Shown in pieces: positions 41,871 through 51,962 of a stretch of 64,000 bases of DNA (its first letter is position 1; the number at the start of each line of letters is the position of its first letter). This DNA is from Paenibacillus sp. OVF10 (GTDB lineage: Bacteria; Bacillota; Bacilli; Paenibacillales; Paenibacillaceae), in the NCBI GenBank assembly GCA_022836915.1, contig CP094668.1, positions 6,386,001-6,450,000 of the forward strand, read 5' to 3'. The notes under the pieces were generated by a model. That model did no database searches, had not been told where the DNA came from, and saw only the letters and a program-made list of their open reading frames with translations. The translations under genes were made by a program, and so were the position numbers.

Positions 41871-44276
41871 TTATTGTCCAAACCATTGATCGCGATACTG
41901 ACTCGGGGTAACTCCCTCCTGTTTCTTGAAGATCCGATTAAAATAACTGTGCTGATATCCCACAGCCGCCGCAACATCATTGATTTTCATCGTTGTCTCA
42001 CGTAACAATTGCTTCGCCGCATCCATTCTCACACGTGTCAGATAATCAATAAAATTAATGCCTGAAACCTGTTTGAAAGCCTTACTCAGTGCATAGGGTG
42101 TCATCTGCTCCTCGTCAGCACAGTTTTCCAGCGAAATGTCGCTACGGTAATGTGTATCGATATACAACATCGTTCGTTCCACCACCAGTTTCAGCGGTTC
42201 CTGCGATCGTACCTCAACCTCTTGTATATACGGTATGAATACCTCATTCATCATCCACTGCCTCATCTGTACAGGTTCACGAATACCGGATAGTTGCTCA
42301 TACATGTTGTAACCACCAAACAGCTTATAAGGTGTGACACCCGTTTGCAACATCATGTGCTGAATACTGCCGAGCAATTGAAGCATCATCTGTTGCACCT
42401 GAAATTCGGTACTGCCCGTCCGCGTAATCTCACTCATGAATTGTTCCAGCACACGTTCTGCTTCGGCTTGTTTGCCCAGCCTGACCGCCTGTAACAACTC
42501 CCGTTCCAGCCCAAGTGGATAGGAAGCTGCTTCATTTCTGCGGAAACACGCCTCATCCTCCAGATCGAGAATCTGACTTCCTTCCTCCACACTGCGATAA
42601 GCCACGGCCTGTTCCATCTCAACGAATCGTCCGGGCAGTTCCTGAAGTGAAGCTGCTGGGCGACTGATCATCAAAGTCACCTTCAGTTTGAGTGTTCTTC
42701 CAATGACCTCCACAAGCTCCTGCCCCCATAACATCGCTTGTGATTTCACAGGTTCGTCCTGGGGAGCAATCACAAGCATGGCGGAAGACAGGTCATGAAA
42801 ATTCATGACACTGATCTGTCTAAAATAATTCTTTGCCACTTCCTGAGTGATATTCACGGCTGCAAAGGTGACTAATCCCGTGTCCTGGCTCCCAAATCTG
42901 CCTTGCAGCTGCTCATACCCCGTAAAATACATCTGCACCAGCAAATACTGCTGGCCCTCCAGCTCAAATCCAAGATGACGCATGCGCTGCTGGAGATCCT
43001 GCTCGTTATAGGCATATAGATGCCCCTGTACAAGTTGTAGGACAAAGCTGTCGCGCAGATGGGGAAGCTGCTCCTGCAACTGGCGATGTGCCGTAACACT
43101 GCGGGAGGTCAGTTCGTTCCACTGTTGCTCCAGCAGCTCAAACTCATCCAGCTTGGCATCCGTTGGTGTGGTTTCGTTTCTGCCAGGCGTAAGCAGATGC
43201 AGCATCCGCGCTACAGGTGAATATATGCGGCGTGAAGCAAACCAGGATAACAATAATCCCAGGATGAGACTGCCTATACTCGCAATGACGATGATTTTGG
43301 ACACCAGTTTAACTGGCGAAGTGACTGAGGTCAAAGGTGCTGCGGAGACGTAAGTCCAGTCTGAATCGATCCGACTCAATGAACCGTATGAGACAGAATA
43401 GGTCTGATCCTCATATCGGAACAGGAATGAGCGGCTGCCCGCATGCAGGGCTACTTCTTCTTTTAGCTGCTGCTCAAAAGCAGAAGTCTCTCCCGCCGTT
43501 CCCGGATTTCCGGTAACCAGTGTGTTACCTTCCTGATCCATGAGGAACGTCAAACCTTCGTCATAAGGAGTAAGCGTTTTCAATAAACTGGCAACTTTCT
43601 CGTTATCCAGCGTGATGATCAGTGCACCAAACGGATTAATGCTCTCGCCTGGTATCTTATGTACTAGAACAAGTGCATTGCCTGCATCCGTATGCAGTGG
43701 ACTATCGTTAGTCGAAGGTTCGGTATCTCTGTTGATGCTGGAAACCCAGTCTGTCCAGTACACGTGGTTACCCATGGAAAGGTATCGATCATAGGCTTGT
43801 ACTTTGGCTTCATCGTTCAACTCGGTATAATCCCGATTAAACAAGATTGGCTTTGGTTCCTGCAAATACAGCTGTGCTGACTTGATCAGTGGATGGGAAC
43901 CTTGTAATACGTATAAGGTAGTCACAATCTCCTGCGTTTCATTAAAATAATACACAAAATCCAGTGTTCGCAGTGCATTGCCAAACCTCGGTTCAAAAGC
44001 CCAATGGGATAAGTTCATCTCCAGATAAGCCAGCTGGTCATCCACATTGCGTGCACGGTTCTCGATCTGGTTCTGATGCATCTGATTGAACTCGGTCTCC
44101 ATTCGGCCAACCACCTGTTGATACATGACGATACCTGTGATTAGCCCGGGAATGCTGGCAATGAGTAAAATCAGCATCAGGCTGTTTCGATAAAATCGTC
44201 CTTTATGCCTTCCAGCCTTCAGATCGGATAATCGCTTGAATCTGCCAAATATTCGATCGCTCCTAGTCGGTTCCAT
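41871..44276 (-). CDS. Membrane-bound AraC-family transcriptional regulator with extracellular sensor
   Basis: 801 residues. TM1 (about 30-52), an extracellular Cache-like sensor, TM2 (about 333-355), a HAMP-like linker, a central degenerate cytoplasmic domain, and a C-terminal AraC DNA-binding domain (about 700-801; FIDYLTRVRMDAAKQLL, INDVAAAVGYQHSYFNRIFK). This one-piece sensor-regulator is common next to CUT1 sugar transporters in Paenibacillus and would switch on the adjacent operon in response to an extracellular sugar. AGGTGAGC lies about 7 nt before the ATG. No frameshift in 2.4 kb. Confidence 0.92.
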   Translation of the reverse strand: MEPTRSDRIFGRFKRLSDLKAGRHKGRFYRNSLMLILLIASIPGLITGIVMYQQVVGRMETEFNQMHQNQIENRARNVDDQLAYLEMNLSHWAFEPRFGNALRTLDFVYYFNETQEIVTTLYVLQGSHPLIKSAQLYLQEPKPILFNRDYTELNDEAKVQAYDRYLSMGNHVYWTDWVSSINRDTEPSTNDSPLHTDAGNALVLVHKIPGESINPFGALIITLDNEKVASLLKTLTPYDEGLTFLMDQEGNTLVTGNPGTAGETSAFEQQLKEEVALHAGSRSFLFRYEDQTYSVSYGSLSRIDSDWTYVSAAPLTSVTSPVKLVSKIIVIASIGSLILGLLLSWFASRRIYSPVARMLHLLTPGRNETTPTDAKLDEFELLEQQWNELTSRSVTAHRQLQEQLPHLRDSFVLQLVQGHLYAYNEQDLQQRMRHLGFELEGQQYLLVQMYFTGYEQLQGRFGSQDTGLVTFAAVNITQEVAKNYFRQISVMNFHDLSSAMLVIAPQDEPVKSQAMLWGQELVEVIGRTLKLKVTLMISRPAASLQELPGRFVEMEQAVAYRSVEEGSQILDLEDEACFRRNEAASYPLGLERELLQAVRLGKQAEAERVLEQFMSEITRTGSTEFQVQQMMLQLLGSIQHMMLQTGVTPYKLFGGYNMYEQLSGIREPVQMRQWMMNEVFIPYIQEVEVRSQEPLKLVVERTMLYIDTHYRSDISLENCADEEQMTPYALSKAFKQVSGINFIDYLTRVRMDAAKQLLRETTMKINDVAAAVGYQHSYFNRIFKKQEGVTPSQYRDQWFGQ

Positions 44277-44491
44277 CGCTGCTCACCTGCCTGCTTGCAT
44301 CGGGTCTGACTGTCATGGAAACTTCCTCAACTCCCCTGAGAATATATGGATGAAATCCTTTTCTTGTATTATACGCACAATCCTCAGGTGAATGAAACGA
44401 TCTGTAACCGATCATTTTTTTAACCAATGTTTTATTAACATGACAAAATGGATTACAATGAGATAAAGCAAACATGAAGGAGGCCTTTTTA

Positions 44492-45847
44492 ATGAAAGAA
44501 CAGACTTATTTTGAACAAAATAGAGAAAAACACCTGGCAGAACTGAATGAATGGTTGTCCATTCCAAGTATTTCCGCCATTTCCGAGCATAAAGAGGATG
44601 TTAATCGTGCAGCACAATGGGCAGCAGATGCGCTCACACGTGCAGGCATGGAAAACGTAGAGGTCATTCAAACGGCTGGACATCCGATTGTCTATGCAGA
44701 TCACCTGCATGCACCCGGCAAACCGACAGCGCTGATCTATGGACACTATGATGTACAACCAGTTGATCCGCTTAACCTGTGGGAGACACCTCCTTTCGAA
44801 CCTACCGTTCGTGATGGGAAGCTGTTCGCCCGTGGTGCGACGGATGACAAAGGACAGATTTTCCTACATATCAAGGCAGTAGAAGCCATTCTTGCCGAAA
44901 ACAAAGAACTTCCGGTTAACATCAAGTTCTGTATCGAAGGCGAAGAGGAAATCTCCAGCCCGAACTTGCCCATCTATCTTAATGAACATACAGACAAGCT
45001 GCGTGCAGACATGGTACTGATCTCGGATACGTCCCTGCTTGAAAAAGGTAAACCGGCGATCTCCACTGGCCTGCGCGGCCTCTGCTCGCTTCACGTAGAT
45101 CTGAACACAGCCAATACCGACTTGCACTCCGGTTCATTTGGTGGTGGTGTACCTAACGCACTGCACGCACTCGTATCCCTGCTCGCTTCGTTGCATGATG
45201 AGCAAGGCCGTGTGAGTGTAGATGGTTTCTACGACGGCGTTCTGCCACTATCTCCTGAGATGAGAGAAGAATTTGTGAAACAGGGCTTCAATGAAGAACA
45301 ACTTCGTCAAGACCTCGGACTGGAGCAATTGTACGGCGAAGAAGGTTACTCGTTCGTGGAACGTGTTGGCGCTCGTCCAACATTGGAACTAAACGGCGTA
45401 TGGGGTGGTTTCCAAGGCGAAGGTAGCAAAACGGTTATTCCGAAGGAAGCTCATGCCAAAATCACCTGCCGCCTCGTGGCGGATCAAGATCCACAACATG
45501 TATTGGATCGTATCGAAGCACATCTGCGCGCTCACGTTCAACCGGGTGCAACGCTGCATGTGAAACAGATTGAAAAAGCTTTTGCTTTCAACACTGATCC
45601 TTCCAATCCAATTCTGCAAAAAGCGGCAGATGCGTATGAGCACGTGTATGGCGTTCGTGCCCTCTTTACCAAAGATGGCGGCTCCATTCCGATTGTTGAG
45701 AAGCTCTCACGTGTACTCGAAATCCCTGCTGTTATGATGGGCTTTGGTTTGCCGGATGAGAATCTGCATGCACCGAATGAGCACTTCAACCTGGAGAACT
45801 TTGATAAAGGGTTGTTGACGATTGTGCAGTTTCTGAAGAGTTTGTAA
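44492..45847 (+). CDS. M20 family dipeptidase
   Basis: 451 residues. Zinc ligands and active site appear in order: YGHYDVQP (His, Asp), GATDDKGQ (bridging Asp), EGEEEISS (general base Glu and ligand), ISDTS and the late NLHAPNEHF (His). The lid domain sits between (about 190-330). The sequence matches the cytosolic CNDP-like dipeptidases of the M20 family. The start at 44492 has AAGGAGG 8 nt upstream; an earlier ATG overlaps that site. It diverges from the AraC regulator. Confidence 0.92.
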   Translation: MKEQTYFEQNREKHLAELNEWLSIPSISAISEHKEDVNRAAQWAADALTRAGMENVEVIQTAGHPIVYADHLHAPGKPTALIYGHYDVQPVDPLNLWETPPFEPTVRDGKLFARGATDDKGQIFLHIKAVEAILAENKELPVNIKFCIEGEEEISSPNLPIYLNEHTDKLRADMVLISDTSLLEKGKPAISTGLRGLCSLHVDLNTANTDLHSGSFGGGVPNALHALVSLLASLHDEQGRVSVDGFYDGVLPLSPEMREEFVKQGFNEEQLRQDLGLEQLYGEEGYSFVERVGARPTLELNGVWGGFQGEGSKTVIPKEAHAKITCRLVADQDPQHVLDRIEAHLRAHVQPGATLHVKQIEKAFAFNTDPSNPILQKAADAYEHVYGVRALFTKDGGSIPIVEKLSRVLEIPAVMMGFGLPDENLHAPNEHFNLENFDKGLLTIVQFLKSL

Positions 45848-45914
45848 TCATCGTGTTTAAAAGCAGTTCATGAGAGCGTGCTGAGTGGACGTTCCGGGGC
45901 CGAATCGTTCTTTT

Positions 45915-46000
45915 GATCGCTGTTATCCCCGGATTTCCTTGATTCCCTTTCTAAAGGGAGAAATCCGGGGATAAAGGCGAACGCTCCGCTTCTTCAGAAT
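45915..46000. repeat. Dispersed hairpin repeat (TTATCCCC arms), copy 1
   Basis: Contains a perfect 14-nt inverted repeat TTATCCCCGGATTT (45923-45936) / AAATCCGGGGATAA (45961-45974), followed by AGGCGAACGCTCCGCTTCTTCA. The flanks GATC.CTGTTATCCCC and AGGCGAACGCT.CGCTTCTTCA recur at 63811-63930. It follows the dipeptidase gene and could also help to terminate it. Confidence 0.7.
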
Positions 46001-46098
46001 CGATTTCGTCCCCTTCACTACGTTGCAGCTTCTCGCATGACTGATTTTAGGATTGAGCCTAACTATTGATTGGTTAGTGTAATGGGGAGAACAAAAGG

Positions 46099-46120
46099 AC
46101 GGCCTTCGGGTCGTTTTTTT
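46099..46120 (+). terminator. Terminator-like hairpin
   Basis: ACGGCC - TTCG - GGTCGT then TTTTTTT. Probably the terminator of the dipeptidase transcript. Confidence 0.7.
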
Positions 46121-46370
46121 GACTTATTTATTTCTTTTTTCTTTGTCTCTTTGTTTTTTTCATGGCTGCTTTTTATGATGGATACTTAACGCGCATTAGT
46201 AAAATAGAGAGAATAAAAAACATTGACTACTGGCCGACTCTTTGAATTTTGTCTCGATCGTTATGTAATAGCTTTATCACGGCTTCTTAAAGGATTGGAT
46301 ATGGGTTTGTGTGATGTAACTTCTATACTCAAATTTATCTGTTGGGTTTATTGGATAATATATTTACTAA

Positions 46371-46679
46371 TCAAATGAATGTTTTTTTGAGGGAAATTAA
46401 TCTCTCTGATATTGAGTCTATTGGACATATAATTTTGAGAGTTAAACTAATAACCACATAGTTAAGATAAAGAAAGAATTTGAGTATTGTGCACGATAGT
46501 ACATATGTTTTAACTTCTAATCGATATAACATTTCTAAGTTGCAACTAAACTCGATGCTAAAAGCAGCATTTTTTGATTGCATAGATATTTCTTTTTCCT
46601 TCTCATTAACCATTCGAATCCGAACATCTGGTTGGATTCCTAGAAACATCAAAAAATTCTCTAATCTATTCATAAGCAC
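46371..46679 (-). CDS. Doubtful small hypothetical protein
   Basis: 102 codons. The first half (MNRLENFLMFLGIQPDVRIR, then a Lys/Glu-rich stretch) looks protein-like, but the second half is simply hydrophobic. There is no Shine-Dalgarno sequence before either ATG. It could be the stump of a gene that continued into the island; equally it may be chance in AT-rich DNA. Confidence 0.2.
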   Translation of the reverse strand: MLMNRLENFLMFLGIQPDVRIRMVNEKEKEISMQSKNAAFSIEFSCNLEMLYRLEVKTYVLSCTILKFFLYLNYVVISLTLKIICPIDSISERLISLKKTFI

Positions 46680-46776
46680 TGGGAAATATTCACTTTAACA
46701 TCAACTACTGTTACAATAAGACCATATAATTTCATTTTAATTAGCTGAAGATACTGAGCTTTGGAGGAATTAACTA

Positions 46777-47595
46777 TTGAACAAAAAATACATTTATCTT
46801 GATTATAATGCTATGAAGGACATTCAAAATGATCCCAAATCGGAATTTTCCCATTGCATTAGTACATATAAACTGTCTCATAGGGTTCCTTTCTCGTACG
46901 CGCACCTATCTGATCTTCAGAAAAAATTAAGTCCAAAAATAATGCACCTTGTGGAAAGAGATCTAAAGTTCATTTCAGATTTGACAGATGGATACATGAT
47001 CGGTTTCTATGAAGATGACTATATGATAGTTAAACAAGATATAAGGCGCATGTTTGATGAAGTATCCTCGTTTAATATACAAGACAGATTATCAGAAGAG
47101 GACTTATCAAATATATTAAATCAAGGAATTGAAGTTTATATAAAGTCGGATAATCAGGAAAAATTGCCTGAAATTGTTATGTCAGCAATGAATCGATTTA
47201 ATTCAAACCCTGAACTCTATAAGCAATTAATGAATATGCTTAAAGAAAGAAGAGACACATCTCCAGAGATCGAATCTTCTCCAGAAATCGAATTAATAGA
47301 TAGATTATCTATTAAACCATTAACTAAAGAGAATTTCCTTGAGTCCCTAAAGATATTTATGCAAATTGCTAGTGTGGATAGTGAGCACTTAATAGATAAA
47401 ATGACATATGGTTATAGGATGTTGGAGTTTTGTACAGAGTATGCTGAGACTGTAACGAGGAAAACAAGTTTTTCTAACATATACAATGATGGAGACCATA
47501 TGAAGTTCGCCTCTAGATCGGAATACTATATTACAGCAGACAAGGAGACCAAAAAAAGTGCGATTTTCTATTCCAGATTTTTCGATCCCTTGTAA
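46777..47595 (+). CDS. PIN-like domain protein
   Basis: 272 residues, TTG start at 46777 with GGAGGAA 7 nt upstream. The N-terminal strand YIYLDYNAMKDI carries an early Asp. The C-terminal part IYNDGDHMKFASRSEYYITA followed by DKE has the spacing of acidic residues found at the end of PIN-like ribonuclease domains (Asp...Asp/His..A....ITADK). A helical insertion of about 150 residues separates them, with a short duplicated acidic motif (SPEIE twice). I infer an RNase effector. The gene stands alone, 450 nt from the convergent ABC-3C operon. No antitoxin partner is seen. Confidence 0.55.
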   Translation: MNKKYIYLDYNAMKDIQNDPKSEFSHCISTYKLSHRVPFSYAHLSDLQKKLSPKIMHLVERDLKFISDLTDGYMIGFYEDDYMIVKQDIRRMFDEVSSFNIQDRLSEEDLSNILNQGIEVYIKSDNQEKLPEIVMSAMNRFNSNPELYKQLMNMLKERRDTSPEIESSPEIELIDRLSIKPLTKENFLESLKIFMQIASVDSEHLIDKMTYGYRMLEFCTEYAETVTRKTSFSNIYNDGDHMKFASRSEYYITADKETKKSAIFYSRFFDPL

Positions 47596-47847
47596 AGTAC
47601 TCAGTCCCAAGGAATTTGTTGAGAATCTAACATTAAAAACTAAATCTAAAATTAACCCATCTAATCAGTAGTCTTCCATACTTTTGTGTATCGTATATTT
47701 AAATACAAAACCTCATGAGTAAATGTACAGCAGCTATCTCTCTGCTTTTTTAATTATGTATCCATTTGGTACCAAAAATCATATCACGTAATCCGTACTG
47801 GAATTTTTTTGCTTGAAGGATGAAAGGAGCACCCACTCTTTATGCTA

Positions 47848-47887
47848 CATAATAAGACACCTAGGTTTCACTAGGTGTCTTATTATG
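47848..47887. terminator. Perfect 17-bp inverted repeat, probable bidirectional terminator
   Basis: CATAATAAGACACCTAG - 6 nt - CTAGGTGTCTTATTATG between the convergent PIN-like gene and the ABC-3C operon. No long T-run follows, so the terminator call is tentative. The rest of 47596-48046 contains no gene. Confidence 0.5.
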
Positions 47888-48046
47888 ATCTAAATTTTTA
47901 TCACTATTTGATTTGAATAAGTAAAGATTAAATTATTGAATAATGTCTGTGCCTTACAACTAGATTAATTTATTTTGCTAACAAGAAAGCTTTGAAACAC
48001 GCAATCTCCAGATTTCCATCTAGAATATAATTAACTAAGATAACAC

Positions 48047-50024
48047 TTACATCAACCAATCTTTGGGAATAAGAGCATTATCTTCAGAAGAATCATCATC
48101 TCTCCACCTTTTGACAACATGGACAATATGCTCATGTGACTTCCATGTGATTTCGTCAGCATGTTCAATAAGGATAATTTGGGTTGGATTTTCTTTTCGT
48201 AAGCTAAAATGATTTTCAAAAGAAATAAATATTTTCTGCACCTTCAATATATCCTCGGGTAAATATTGTGTGTCTGATAATTTTTGTAGTTTATCAGGAA
48301 AGTAAACCTGACTTGGTTGATCAATTACTAAAAACTGAGGAACGGCATTCCAATCAAGCCCAGCAAAGTGATCATGTAGAGCAAGCAAAGTGGCGATATG
48401 ATACCCCATCCAGTTCGCTCCACTCCCAATCTCCCACAAAAGTCCTCTCTCCCACTTGACTTCTTCCGCAATGTCAAATTAACAGTGTCTAGAGATACAG
48501 GATCATCGGGTTTCTCAACACCTAAAAGTCTTGCATATCGCATTATACCTTGTGAAACCCTACCAATTTCATTATCAAGTTTTTGTTTAAGTTTTTTAGG
48601 ATCTATTTTTGATCTGATAGCTTCGACCTTCTCCTCTAGCAGGAAAATTTCAATTTTGAGTGTATCATCTTCATTTACAAGAGCGTAATCTTCTAATGCC
48701 TTTTCTAATTTACCTAAAAATCTATACACCTCATTCTCTGTCTGTCGAATTTTCCGTATTTCATCCGACTTCACTTGAAGTAATTCCTTCTGTTTCCTGA
48801 CATTATTTAATGCAACTTCTAGTTCCGAAAGCATCGTTTTCCGATTTACAATTTCTTTATCCAAAATACTATATGAACTGTCGATAAAATTAGATGAGGC
48901 ATTTATTTTTTCCAAATGTCCTCTTAAATGTTGAAGCTCTTCTTGAGCCTTATCATTTATGGCGCCGCAAAATACGCAGGTTTGCTGCTCACCAATTAAA
49001 TCTGTTAACCATCCTACCGGCTCTAATCTCTCTTCCTGTATTTTTAATGTCCCTTGAAACTGCTTCTCTGATTTGTATAGATTTGTCAACTTATATAATT
49101 GAGTTCTTTGAGTCCCTATTTCTCTTGAGACTTCAATTTCCTGGGCTGTAAGAGTATTTAATTCTACAACCGCTCTCTCCGTTGCATTTTCCTCCACCTG
49201 TATTATTCCTAATGGTTGGGAACCTAATATTCCTTTAAGATATTCAATATATTTGTATGCTGTCCAACTTTCTAAAGGATCAGGTACATTATGAAGCAAA
49301 CCATATTCTCTAGCTTTTGAATAATAATCTCTTAATTGAAGAATCCAGTTGTTTGAGATACGTTTCATTTCACTGAAAATTCTTTGCTTTTTTTGCAACT
49401 CTTGTTCTAGCAACTTGAGCTCTTGTTTTAGAAGTAATGTTCTTTTGTCAATTGCTCCGAGAACTAGTGGGAAAATATTCTTTAACCTTTCTTGGTGTTC
49501 AGCGGTGTCAGCTTTAAAAAACAGTGTATATGGATTAGCTACAATATGTTGAGGTTGAAATTGAAAAGCAGAAAAATCTCTAAAACTCGCTTTTTTACCA
49601 GGAGAATCACTATCTGCTAGTGTTAGTTGAGGCATGCCAGAGATTTCATTTAATTTGTTTCTTAAAAGGTTACATTCGATTTGCCATAGGGTCTCGGCAG
49701 TTCCTCAAAATCTTTTAAACCTTCATCAAAATAGACCTCTGAACTCTGAGCATAGATGCCAGGTTCCTTACGAGCAATTAATATTCTCTTTGATTCAACA
49801 ACGATAACCAGCCCAAACCACTCTGTCTTCTCACGAATAACACCAACAGGAATCGTACACTTGCTACCACCTAGACAATAGTCGATTATTGGAATGATTG
49901 AAGATTTACCTTTCTGGCTGTCTCCAGTAATTATATTTACTTTGTCTAGTTTGAAGATAAGTTTTCTAGGTTCTTTTGCACTATTTTTAGGCCAAAGAAC
50001 TATTTGCTCAATTTTAAAATCCAC
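48047..50024 (-). CDS. ABC-three-component system ATPase, DUF3732 family (two frameshifts)
   Basis: About 659 residues. The GTG start 50022-50024 gives MDFKIEQIVLWPKN and lies 2 nt after the upstream stop, with GTGAGG before it. Walker A is ITGDSQKGKSS (about residue 36). A long coiled coil follows, interrupted by a CVFCG hinge resembling the Rad50 zinc-hook position. LVIDQPSQVYFP provides Walker B, and HADEITW lies near the end. This is the SMC/Rad50-like DUF3732 ATPase of the predicted ABC-3C conflict systems. Frames break at A4 49664-49667 (repair gives NVTFLRNKLNE) and about 48464 (repair gives LRKEVKWERGLLWEIGSG). Confidence 0.85.
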
Positions 50025-50026
50025 CT

Positions 50027-50503
50027 CTAAAACCTCACTTTTAGTAACGCGCATAATTGATTTAATTCATTTGTGGCGAACCAATAACCTAATCTCTTAG
50101 CAGCAGCTAACATTTTATGTATATCTTCGTTGTGTTTATAGTAAGGTACTTTATTTCGTAAAGGTAAAAACTTGTATTTGTCCTTAACTAATACAACAAT
50201 ATTTGCAGAAAGGCATAGATTTATAGATCTAAATGTTAAATCGCTCATTGATTGCATTCTATTCTGGACTCCAATAAATAGTGTCATGTCATCATTCAGT
50301 GCATTATATAGCCCTCCTTTCTTATTCCTCTTATAAATCTTCTCCACGAAGTCTTTATTAAGTAATATCGGAAGTACTAACATTAGATGCGGAAGAGTCG
50401 GCCCCTCATCTTTAGTCATGAAATATTCACTAACAAATGTGTAAAGTAATAGCGAACCTAGAGCTGGATTTTGTACAACCTCATATTCATTTAGTACTTT
50501 CAT
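50027..50503 (-). CDS. ABC-three-component system middle component
   Basis: 158 residues, starting MKVLNEYEVVQNPALGSLLL with GGGAGGGG just upstream. It is a small soluble protein, mostly helical, with no catalytic motif. The opening 'NPALGS.LL' segment and the place between effector and DUF3732 ATPase are those of the ABC-3C middle component (probably the MC3 group), thought to bridge ATPase and effector. It is separated by 2 nt from the ATPase start and overlaps the upstream gene by 17 nt. A longer in-frame start (50545) exists but overlaps more. Confidence 0.75.
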   Translation of the reverse strand: MKVLNEYEVVQNPALGSLLLYTFVSEYFMTKDEGPTLPHLMLVLPILLNKDFVEKIYKRNKKGGLYNALNDDMTLFIGVQNRMQSMSDLTFRSINLCLSANIVVLVKDKYKFLPLRNKVPYYKHNEDIHKMLAAAKRLGYWFATNELNQLCALLKVRF

Positions 50504-51732
50504 TTTCCCCTCCCAAAATTTGCTTATAATCTGGGTGCCAACCAACTTTCATTTGATTTGCCAAGTGATGATAACTTCCTCGTGTCAAATATAATTGTTC
50601 AGTAGCAACCCCAGCTAAGTTCTCTTTATGATCAAGCGTGTCGGATAATACTTCAAGCCCGATGAGTTCTCCTAAACTTTGCACATCTTCAGTACTCCTT
50701 TTTTTATCTTAAACTCTTGTTTCTTTACAGAATGTATTAAGCTCCACCGAGTGCTTAAGGCATCATCAAAAATTTCGAAGTCCTCTTTAGTGAGATTACC
50801 CTCCCTACTAAATCTTGTCCGTTCAGTTATATTACATAAGTAATCATCAATTGCATCTATTAACAGATCATCGCTCTGCTCAAACGAAAGAAGGTATAAT
50901 TGCCTTACAAACATTTCATTCATATAATGACTTCTCTCACCAGGTGAGACTGGCATTAAGCTTTTGGCCGTTTCAATAAATGGTCGAATTTTATACCTTG
51001 TTAACAATCTATGGTAATAAAGAGTAAATAACTCTCTTTTAACCAAGCAGGCTCTCGATTTCTCCATGAATTTAAAGCACACGAGTGAATCCAACCGAGT
51101 AAAGCATTATAAACTTCGTCAAACGGTACATCAGAAGGAACTAATAATAGTGAACGAATTTGCTTTTTTAACTCATCTCCATAAGCACCATCGCTACTGT
51201 CTGACACGACTATGTTTTTTATTAGTTCAAGCAATTGCATGTCCCCTGTGTTGCATACTTGCTCGGCTATCTCCTTTGTAGATTTAGGTAAGGTGGAAAG
51301 TTTATCTCTTAACTCCCCCATACATATTTTAGCCTCTTGATCCGTCATCGCACTACCCAATCTTTTGGCAAAACCATCGGGTAGGTTTTTATTGGTTACC
51401 AGATGAAATTTACATATTCTCACATCAACTTCGTTAGACTTTATTGCCTTGCACCATATTCCAAGAGTATTCCAAAGATCTTTACTACTATCACCAAATG
51501 GTATGTTATCCGATGTTGAATGCTTATCTTGCTCCCGAGCAGTGATTTCATCTGAGCTAGCCTTAATGACGATATCATCCTCAGTTTCAATGCCAATCTG
51601 TGCTCCCTCAGGACTATTAGCTAACCAATATAGCGCTCTCTCAGGTTGAAATAAATATCCCGCCATCTGTCCAGCGGCTGTGTGTTGTTTAGTCCCCCCA
51701 TATGATCCCCCTTTAAAACAAGCTTTCTTCAT
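50487..51732 (-). CDS. ABC-three-component system effector/C-terminal-domain protein with nuclease-like N-terminus (two frameshifts)
   Basis: About 415 residues once one base is restored at the T runs 51037-51040 (repair: WLKRELFTLYYHRL) and 50699-50705 (repair: KIKKRSTEDVQSLGEL). Residues 20-110 read AAGQMAGYLFQPERALYWLA, an E49..ED-D53 strand, E67-Q68-x-K70, and DLWNTLGIW. That order (strand with acidic pair, then QxK, then a W-T-L helix) resembles the PD-(D/E)xK-type DUF4297/Cap4 nuclease fold. The rest is helical and would be the ABC-3C C-terminal docking region. First gene of the three-gene operon. The start ATG 51732 has only a weak GAAAG site. Confidence 0.7.
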
Positions 51733-51962
51733 CTTTCGACAGTTTTCTCTTCTTACCTTCCAAACAAATGTTCTTTTTATATATTTATACATATTATTAT
51801 ATACTTTTAATATGCTACTACAGGATTGAATGAATTTAAAATCAGAAGATTTGACCAAAGAACCTTAGGAGCAGCTTCACCTAAGGTTCTTTGGATCAAA
51901 TAAATTGCGTATAAATAATTAAAATATATCAATTACCTAAGTCTTATAAGACCTAATGGTTC

